Shown here: positions 55,968 through 64,000 of the stretch, piece after piece | Position numbering within the stretch: position 1 is the first letter of the stretch | Layout: each line of letters starts with the position of its first letter | Source of the DNA: Macrocybe gigantea | Lineage: Eukaryota > Basidiomycota > Agaricomycetes > Agaricales > Callistosporiaceae | Direction: 5' to 3' | DNA: 64,000 nt | NCBI GenBank assembly: GCA_011319805.1 | Contig: SJRY01000246.1 | Coordinates: forward strand, 1 to 64,000 | Notes under the pieces: model-generated | What the model saw: only the letters and a program-made list of their open reading frames with translations | Database searches by the model: none | Told to the model about the DNA's origin: nothing | Translations under genes and position numbers: made by a program

Positions 55968-57617
55968 TAAGTAGATTGATGTTGCCTGAAGGGGCACTCA
56001 ATGCCAGCATAAGGCTATGGCCTGGGCAGCTCTGCAGAAAAACAAGACCACATCAATTCCTTGACATCCAAAACATGGTGTGCCTGGCCTGCAGTCCCTC
56101 TTGGCATAGCTAAACCAATCAGCTTAATTGTAAAGTAAGCACTAGCAAGTAAGAATATTTCTGGCCATTCTGTCTCAATGCATCACTCAAAAATTGCTCA
56201 TTCTTCAGCTTCTTGATCTTCTGTCTAAGTGTTACTTGGATACTCTGCTATTGATTTCCCACTATGTCTGCTGCTTATGTCACAAAAGATAGTCATCAAA
56301 ATTATTAACAAGATCAAGCAACTCAGTAACATCCTCCCAAAAGCAAGAAGACAGACAAGCTCATAGCAATGACATTTGGCAAGCCTAGGTCGTGCAATGG
56401 GTTGCAAATATTCTTCATAGAGATCAAAAGGAGCTTTGATAGATCGATACTTGATCCATACAAAAATTAGGCATTGATCACCAGTATTTCTTAGACAGCC
56501 GAGAAACTTGCAGCACAAAGGGTTGTCAATGATACAATGTTACATGACTCACAAAGTCGCGCTCCCTTTGAACTCATTTCGCTGGCTGATCATGATTGAT
56601 GTTGCTTTTCGGAGATGGTAGCACCAGGGACTTCTGATGTAAATCTGTTTCACGCTGTTCAGTGTGACGCATCTTTTCTGCCGTTTTCACACCATTGTAT
56701 GTTATGTGTCAACATTATGCTGGACAGATATAGCAAAGGCAGGACAAGAAGCAAGCAGCGTGGAACAGCCCACCTTTCATTAAACCCCTTTTGGGCCAAT
56801 GAAGACCATAGAAGGCGTTTCGGATTGAACCTGCGGCCTGCCAAGCTTCTCAACCAGATTCTATCCGCAGAGGCGAGAAATGAAGATCAATCGAAGCTGT
56901 GTCATTGCAAGCAATGCTCATCAAGAGTCGTATGCTTTCTAAGACAGTTGATTTTAACGCAAATAGGAGTTTGACGAGTCTGGAACTCTTGCTTCTATAT
57001 GGAATAGATCGCGTCTCGAATAATCTGTTACGGGCGAGAAACATGAGCAAGACTTAGAGCCTTATCATTAGCAGCCCTGTCATCAACGCTACCAGCGGAG
57101 ACCGTACGAGCCGTCGACCATCCGAAGGTAGGGGACTAGATAAACGAGAGCGACACCAGACTACATCGGTTCATCGTTTTTGCAGTCATTAAGACAAATT
57201 ATCATGGTCCTATTTTCTTGCATCCAAGAAATCGGGATATAACGAGTTTTAGGCATGCACGGTTACCGTTCAGCACTGGGAACAGGAATTAGGATTGTTC
57301 AAAGTGGTTCTGCGTTGGACGAAGGCATTGTGGTGGATATTTAACGGGTCCCCGTCCGCCATCCTTTTCTCCAGGAATTGTCATTTGGCGTGCTGAGTCC
57401 TGGAACTAAATGGCTCCTTCGTGACCATTAATAGGGGGTCTTATGCTATGCTGGCGAAACACTCGTCGCTTCATGCCACGCTGCGAACAGCATTTAACGA
57501 ACCAAGTCGGTTGGAGGATCAGTCGCGTGACCTATCGCGGCGGTGCTGAACATCAGCGTTGGAACCATAGTCAGCAATGAAGGACTGCCAACTGCTCTCA
57601 GCTTCGCGCTCAGCAAA
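55968..57617. other. No recognisable gene
   Basis: Several frames of 60-120 codons occur on both strands (for example 56615-56974) but none has recognisable content or splice support. The stretch separates the transposon-rich part from the intact host genes. Confidence 0.5.
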
Positions 57618-60600
57618 TCACAAGACGAAAACATACATCGTGATAGGAGGTGAGTCCTGGTTGTTCGTGAAGAAATGTGAAGATCGAACACGTCCACCTC
57701 GGATGCTGGAAAAAGTCTTGAGGCTTTCGCGAACTGCAGAAATAGCACATGTCCAGCGATCCTCGCGCTGAATGTTGGCGAACGGAAGGACAGGCCTGCT
57801 TTCAAGAAGCCCAAGACGGCCTAACAGTCTCTCGAATGAGGCATTCGGCAACAGGCGAATCAGAGCACCCAGAGGGACAGAAACAGCTCCGAGCGCAAGC
57901 GAAATGCCCCATTCACGCCCATCAAGACGAGTGACATGGAACGCATCGCCTCCGATGAAAATAATCAGGACTTGCACACAAATTTCTGCAAAGACCATGA
58001 AACAGCTCAGTGTGGTTATCAGGACTCGGTGCAAAATCGTTACCTATAAGTGTGATAGCAATAAAATACTTGTTACGCAAAATGCCTTCGAACACATTGA
58101 GTTTCCTATCCAACCTTCTGCAATTGACGGAATTAGAAATCTGTGCAAAGACGAAAGCGTTGAAGACGAAGGTCTGGACAATTGCTCGGGCATGCTTGAC
58201 CGACGTCCTTGAATTCGGGTCAGGATGAAGTCCGAGAATACGTATCCCAAGGAAGTGGAAGATCAGAACTATGCTGATTTGATAGATAGACTGGAAGAGA
58301 ATTTGCTTGTACATGTTCACCGAGAACAGCGGCGCCGTCTTCTTGTCCGGCAATCGATCCAAAAGTGCCTCGCTCGCAGGATCCGTAGCCAGTGCCAAAG
58401 CAGCAAACGTATCCATGATGATATTAATCCACAGCAGTTGCACCGCCGAAAGCACCGATTGTTCCTGTTCCGAAGCAACAGCAGTCACGAACGTGATGAC
58501 GACAGCAGTGACATTTGTTGAGACCTGGAACTGTAGGAACTTGCGAACCGCGTCGTTCACGCATCGTCCCCAGACGATGGCCTTGACGATTGAAGCAAAA
58601 TTATCGTCCATGAGAATGATATCTGATGCTTCTTTCGCCACCTCGGTGCCCGTCAAACCCATCGAGAATCCAACGTGGGCGGTCTTGAGCGCAGGCCCAT
58701 CATTCGTCCCGTCGCCCGTCACGCCTACAATTTCTCCGAGAGATTTCAGCGTTTCCACGAGGATTTTCTTGTCTTCCGGCGATGAACGTGCAAGGACTTG
58801 GAGCTGTGGAACAATCGCAATCCGCTCTTGTTGTGACAGTCCTCTAAATTTGGGGCCCTCCATCACGATTCCACCAGGGCCAAAGATGCCGCACTGACTG
58901 GCGATGGAGCGCGCAGTAAGAACGTTGTCGCCCGTGCACATTTTGACCTGTACACCTGCTTTCTGACACTTTGCCACGGCCTCCTTGACGCCAGGGCGAA
59001 GTGGGTCCTCGAGACCGGTGATTGCGATGAGAGTCAGGCACTTCGCCAAATTTTCGTAAGGAACCTAGGATATGGCATTAAGGAACGTGGTGTAAGGGAG
59101 GATTACTCTCATACCGACCTGTTTTTCCGCATCGCATGGCACGCCCGCTGGTGGCCATGATGGAAAGTCTCGGTAGCACAGCCCAATCATCCTGAGCGTC
59201 TGATTAGCGTAGAAATCGATTGTTTGATGGACGTTCTCCTGTGCATCCAGGCCCATGACCTTGACGTCCACCTCACCGTCGTCGAATCGATGTTCTGGAT
59301 TGAAACCTGGCCGTCTGACAACCACATGATGACTGCACTTCTTCGACAGGATTTCTGCGGCTCCTTTCACGTAGAATCTGTAACCGTTGCCACTCCTCAG
59401 CTTGACCACCGTTCCCATCGCCTTGCGTCTGCTCGAAAAAGGGATCATTTGGATGACCTCACCGACGTCCTTAGTCTCTCTAAAGCTGTTCCACCCGAGC
59501 TCCTTCGCAAACTTGAGCAACGCCGTCTCTGTCTTGCTTCCCATGAACACCAGCTGCTTTGTCTCCGGATCTTCATCCTCGAAAGCGGTGCTGTTCACTA
59601 CGATCGCCTCGTTGGTAAGGTTTTGCAATGCGCACGGCAGCACCGTATTCAGATCCGCCAAGTCGATGGAAAAATCATCGCCGCGCTTGCGCTCTAACAC
59701 AGTGTTAACTGTGCACCCACTCTCAGGAGAATCTCCCAACCGCTCATTCTCGTCCACGTTGCTGCGCTCGACGTTGTCCTTAAGGTGACGGACAAACTTG
59801 GCGTGTATGCCTATCGAGCCTGCGACAACGGCCATGTCGTTCTGAGTCAATGTGCCTGTCTTGTCTGTGCAAACAACGGACGCATTCGCCATCGTCTCGC
59901 AGGAGCCAAGAACGCGCACAAGCAGATTCTCTTTTGTCATTCGCTTCGTTGCAAACGCCAAGGCGAGGGTGACCGCAAGCGGCAGACCTAACGTAATTGG
60001 GAAAGAGAGTAAAGCGCGATTGTAGAATTAGATTAATTATGGACAGAAGATACCTTCGGGGACTGCGACGACGATGATGGTATCGAGATAATAAGAATGT
60101 CTACAAATGCCATTCCATATTCATTCGGAGTTCTGATCAGACGAGGGCATGATTAGATTATACTTTCGCGAATGAAACAGCGATCACCGTGGGGGTTTCG
60201 CGGTTTTAAATTGGGCGCAAAGCCTGATAAAGAGCGCGGCGAAAAGTAATGCACCGGTGATCGAACCGACTTTCGCTATTAACTCGGCCAGAACATTGAG
60301 TTTCATTTGAAGTGGTGTGATCTCAGTGTCCCTCCGCGAGGCTGCAAGGCGGATTCAGCATTATTAAACTCATCATAGAAGAAGATTAATTTACCACTCA
60401 TGACCCGGCCATGGAAGCTCCTTGTGCCCACAGCAATGACGACGTACCGACCAAGGCCTTCCAACACCTTGCTACCGCTAACAACGAAGCAATCTGTATG
60501 CGCCGCCTCCCCGGTCGCATCATCTTCACGGCGCAAGATCCTTAAACATTTCTCAAGCGGAAGCTTCCGAATTGCGTCCGATTCACCCGTTGCTCCCGAC

Positions 60601-61736
60601 TCATCACAATGAACGCTATGGCCAGACAAGAATATGCCATCACAAGGAATAATTTCTCCTGGCTCCATCAATGCTATGTCTCCAACGACAACGTCCTGTG
60701 AGAAGTTCAGATTCGTAGGTGGACAAAACCAACACAACGGACCTTTACATCAATGACCGCCTTCGCTCCGGCACGGATAACCTTGACGTTTCTCTCTTGT
60801 TTTTTCTTGTTCAAAGCTCTCAGCCGTCGCTCTTTCTGCCAGTCATTGAGGGATCCTATGATGACCTAAAAACATGTAATTAATAATTCATTCATCAACT
60901 TGGCTTGGTGCAATACTCACGACGATTGCTACAGCAACCATGATGGACGCCCCCTCTATCCAGTGGACCGGGGGCTCCCCTTCATGGCGCCTCGCTTGAA
61001 AGTCCTGAACAAGACCGAGAGCCAGGGAGACGATGGCTGCAAAAATAAGGAGAACCTGCAAGTGGACGAAACAAAGCGCGTCGTTAAGTGATGTAAAGAA
61101 GGACGCATTCAAAGGCCGCACAAGGACTCTGTCTTGAAATGCGGTCCACATAAGCTGCAACAGCGATTTGCTTCTCCTCATCGGAACGACATTCGCGCCG
61201 TAGACTTCTCGACGACGGGCTAAACTGGTGTTATATGGAGAGCCTGACTCCAGGGTAGGCTGGCCGCCGGAATCGCCGCCACCAGACAGAGCTTGTCTGG
61301 AGAGCCCATGCACGGCGTCCGTCCCCAAGCCTGCCAGGATACCGCTCGTGCCACCGAGACCAATCAAGCGTCCATAGCTTTTGTGATCAACAATCTGAGC
61401 TAGCTGAAGAGGCGAAAAGGCGAACGGGGTGAGGCCAATACTAGAACCCTGCTGAAACTCTAGCTCATCGGCCGTCCAGCCTTGAAATCGTTCCAATTCA
61501 TCACTCTCCGCTCTCTTCGGTAATTTCCTTGGTACATGCCTCGACGTCGCCTCGAGGGGAGCGTCGCTGAGCTGGCAATGTGGTTCAGGATCAGTTCAAT
61601 TGAGCTTCGTTCGAGAACTAACGGATGCAGCGGAATATCCAGAACTTGAGATGGATGAGGGGATGGACTCATACGAGTACGACGTGTCTGTTGGACTGGA
61701 AATGTAGGCATTAGAATGTTTCACACTCGAGGGCAT
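57618..61736 (-). CDS. P-type Ca2+-transporting ATPase, PMC1-like, one frameshift
   Basis: About ten exons encode roughly 1,200 residues, near the size of yeast Pmc1. I place the start at the ATG at 61736 (MPSSVKHSNAY), spliced with intron 61572-61622 to SDAPLEATSRHVPRKLPKRA. Landmarks: VLVLLIFAAIVSLALG (M1-M2), GDIALMEPGEIIPCDG and CDESGATGESDAI (actuator, TGES), VAVPEGLPLAVTLALAFATKRM (M4), VCTDKTGTLTQN (phosphorylated Asp), YVKGAAE (ATP site), CTGDNVLTA, GVTGDGTNDGPALK (hinge) and NIIMDTFAALALATD (M6). It would pump Ca2+ out of the cytosol, most likely into the vacuole. Intron 61056-61121 is 66 nt and stays open. One base appears missing near 60082, where IIS and TIIVVAVPEG lie in different frames. 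That is either a sequencing error or inactivation. Confidence 0.85.
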
Positions 61737-61892
61737 TTGTTAACACGACGAGCTGGACTACATGTCAATCAGGGGTCAGTGAAGGCGTACCGCATGATGT
61801 TAGCCCGCAGTGTGGAGGGTGTGCAAATCGGACCAAATACTGTACTTGTATGCACTAACCTATGTACATCAACTCATACGTCAGTGATTAGT

Positions 61893-64000
61893 TCAACTCG
61901 ACCGCTTCTTGTAGATACCCAGGCGTCTCGCCTTGTTACGATCCTCTTTCTGCCGAAGAGCGAACACGTCCTCTTCCTTCAAGATTCCGACAACCGTCTT
62001 CGCAGCCCTAATGTCTCCACGCGAGTAGAAGGCCTTGATGAACATTTTATACAGCGGTCGTGCATGTCGCTCAAAGGAGATCGACGGGAGCAAGGAGGTC
62101 CAGCCGAGGTGGTGCCCGGATGAGGAAGGCGGGGTCCCGAAGGGGACACCGTTGCGCTGTCGCCACCGCTGCGAGACGGGATAGCCGCTGTGGACCATGT
62201 GATCGAATAATATCTTGACTTTCTCAGAGTCCACCATATCCTTCCATCGCAACATGGCTTTGAGGACGATGTTCACGGTCGTCCGGTCAGGCGAGAACCC
62301 ATACTTCTCTTCCAGGAGGTTCTTTGTATAGAGGATCCGTCTAACCAGCCTCATGCTCCTCAGACCTCGATGCAACATGGGGCCATGCAAAATGGTGTTG
62401 CATATAGCTGTCTGGACGGCTGGTTCAAGAGCGTCTGCAGCTCTTTCGAACACCTTCCTAGCATAGTAGAAGCGTCTACCACGCACGAGCAACGTGGCAG
62501 CCAGCTTGACATCAGGCGCGTTTTTGGAGCTGCCAAGGGTATACAAGATCGGAGGTATCTTCCTGACAGAGATCCGCCGCGAATGAGAAGATATGGTCCG
62601 AACAAGTGACTCTCGGATAGAAAGTCGTGACCTTCCTCGATCATCCACTCCGTCCCCATCCAGCAAGCGTGCGTATGCGATTGAATCCGTTCTATATAGC
62701 CTCAGAACAAGTTTGCGTCGAAAATCGTACCATGCGCCAGCAGGTTTGCGAGGAATGAGGCGAAATAACCGAATCGCCAAGCGAGGTTGAAGGTTGTCCA
62801 CGAGAAGGCGCATCATGCGTAGAAGAAACCTTGTCGTGAAGAATTTCGGTTCCCGGCGATGGATAGTCTCTATAACATGCAGTGCCTGTGATGGACTACC
62901 CGACGAGACCATCACCAGGGAGAGATGCCTTAAGAGAGGCGAATGAAGCAGCTGCGGTGGCTTGACCGAATAGAGCACTGTGATGGTTCTCTCGATGGCC
63001 GCGAGCGCATCCGCGGAGATGACCTGACGTTGCTCCTTTTGAAGCACGCCGATAATCTTGATGAATAACTGCTCTAACTGAGCTCGAGAGAACTGCAAAT
63101 GATGAAGGAGGGACATAGACATCTCCCAATTCTCTGGGGATACCAAGGACATGGCTAAATTATAGACAGCTGCAACCGGCAACTCTACATCGTGTTTTGC
63201 GCAAAACTTGTATAGACCGAGCGCAGTGAGGAAGTTCTGGTCCTTTATATACGACTGCAAAAGTAGAGTCGCAATCGAGGGGAGTCGGGAGTTAAGCTCC
63301 AAAGACGTAAAAATGGCTGCCCAATGAGGACCGTCGCAACGAACCGCTGCTTGGATATAGTCAGCTATTAGGAGCCTGGCCCAATTCTCCATGGTAGGGT
63401 CGGCACCAGAGAACAAGTCATGCCGCTTGCAGAATTGAAGGCATTGTTCCAGCAAATCGGCATCGTATGAGCCGCTCGCCATTCTGATGAACGACGACAT
63501 CATCGTAGACGCAACCCGCCTATCGCAGTTGCGCAAGTCCTTCTCCATAGCTTGACTCCAAGCACGCCAGAGCGGATAGATGATGCCCTGAAAGCGGATG
63601 TCCATACCAAAGGACGTGGTCGGGAAGTTTTGCCACGTCTTCTCAAGCATGGCAGACACAAGCACGGCACCCCAATTTGCGGCGATGAGCTCCGATTGGG
63701 ACATGTTCTGCCGGATTGCCGCGATCATGGAGGGACGATGCAGTGCATATACCGCGAGAATATTTACAGCATGCCATCGCGTTTCCAAGGGTATCGAGGG
63801 CGAAAATAGAAGACGGGCTTCTGCCATTGCCCAGTTCCGGAGCCAGGCGCGCTGGGGTTTCGAGTCCTGGGATGGCAAGATCGCATTCCTGTAACCTTCA
63901 GCTAGCTGCACAACAGGATGCGAACTAGGATTGACATTGGTCGGCTCGGGAAAACGACGAGCAGAAGCCCTTTGGTCGCTTGAATGTAACCGCGAGGAAA
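61893..64000 (-). CDS. PPR-like helical-repeat protein, 5' end beyond the window
   Basis: A single long frame runs from the window edge to the TGA at 61893, at least 702 residues with no intron. It is made of paired helices typical of pentatricopeptide-type proteins (for example FLTALGLYKFCAKHDVEL; SPSQALHVIETIHRREPKF; RFYYARKVFERAADALEPAV; DRTTVNIVLKAMLRWKDMVD) and ends Lys/Arg-rich (NKARRLGIYKKRSS). Repeats are degenerate, so the family call is by pattern only. Such fungal proteins usually bind RNA in mitochondria. A targeting sequence would lie outside the window. The gene is 156 bases upstream of, and in the same direction as, the Ca2+-ATPase gene. Confidence 0.7.
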   Translation of the reverse strand, partial: SSRLHSSDQRASARRFPEPTNVNPSSHPVVQLAEGYRNAILPSQDSKPQRAWLRNWAMAEARLLFSPSIPLETRWHAVNILAVYALHRPSMIAAIRQNMSQSELIAANWGAVLVSAMLEKTWQNFPTTSFGMDIRFQGIIYPLWRAWSQAMEKDLRNCDRRVASTMMSSFIRMASGSYDADLLEQCLQFCKRHDLFSGADPTMENWARLLIADYIQAAVRCDGPHWAAIFTSLELNSRLPSIATLLLQSYIKDQNFLTALGLYKFCAKHDVELPVAAVYNLAMSLVSPENWEMSMSLLHHLQFSRAQLEQLFIKIIGVLQKEQRQVISADALAAIERTITVLYSVKPPQLLHSPLLRHLSLVMVSSGSPSQALHVIETIHRREPKFFTTRFLLRMMRLLVDNLQPRLAIRLFRLIPRKPAGAWYDFRRKLVLRLYRTDSIAYARLLDGDGVDDRGRSRLSIRESLVRTISSHSRRISVRKIPPILYTLGSSKNAPDVKLAATLLVRGRRFYYARKVFERAADALEPAVQTAICNTILHGPMLHRGLRSMRLVRRILYTKNLLEEKYGFSPDRTTVNIVLKAMLRWKDMVDSEKVKILFDHMVHSGYPVSQRWRQRNGVPFGTPPSSSGHHLGWTSLLPSISFERHARPLYKMFIKAFYSRGDIRAAKTVVGILKEEDVFALRQKEDRNKARRLGIYKKRSS

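Overview
The window looks like nuclear DNA of a transposon-rich mushroom-forming fungus (Agaricomycetes; Boletales-like is a guess from remembered gene families, not proven). The reasons are GT-AG introns of about 50-66 nt, a KDZ-associated cysteine-cluster gene, two families of chromodomain Ty3/Gypsy elements, a Copia element, a pogo-type DNA transposon, and host genes with a basidiomycete look: a PMC1-type Ca2+-ATPase, a PPR-like protein and a PA-clan serine protease.

Layout. 1-7448: a broken multi-exon KDZ-associated gene between repetitive flanks, a very GC-rich minisatellite and a tRNA-like Pol III unit. 7449-10753: a 5'-truncated Gypsy-1 copy. 11.7-18.3 kb: decayed host-type genes (a coiled-coil gene, then two related minus-strand zinc-motif genes). 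18343-25202: Gypsy-2, inserted into the second zinc-motif gene, whose other half lies at 25203-25818. 26005-40372: Gypsy-1 LTRs, the best preserved Gypsy-1 element (28299-35122, minus), part of another Gypsy-1 copy and most of a pogo transposon. 41282-43405: an apparently intact serine-protease-like gene. 45107-50005: a complete but damaged Copia element. 50747-55967: another Gypsy-1 LTR, the other part of the split Gypsy-1 copy and the other end of the pogo element. 57618-64000: a gene-dense edge with a Ca2+-ATPase gene and a PPR-like gene.

The main structural result is that target-site duplications and terminal repeats do not match locally but match perfectly after flipping about 15.6 kb (35123-50746). 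Four separate pairs of junction signatures agree: GAAAC/GTTTC, TGTGG/CCACA, GTAGG/CCTAC, and the pogo inverted repeats with TA. This points to an inversion by recombination between two inverted Gypsy-1 LTRs, or an assembly error of the same shape.

The second result is that both Gypsy families carry, two bases after the 5' LTR, an 11-base primer site that is the exact reverse complement of a stretch just downstream of the LTR TATA box. This is the layout of Tf1/sushi-type self-priming. Gypsy-1 also has an extra ORF between pol and the 3' LTR that overlaps the pol stop as ATGA, and an upstream ORF separated from gag only by an in-frame TAA shared by two copies. Nearly all stop codons in the repeats are CGA to TGA changes, which points to CpG-directed decay.
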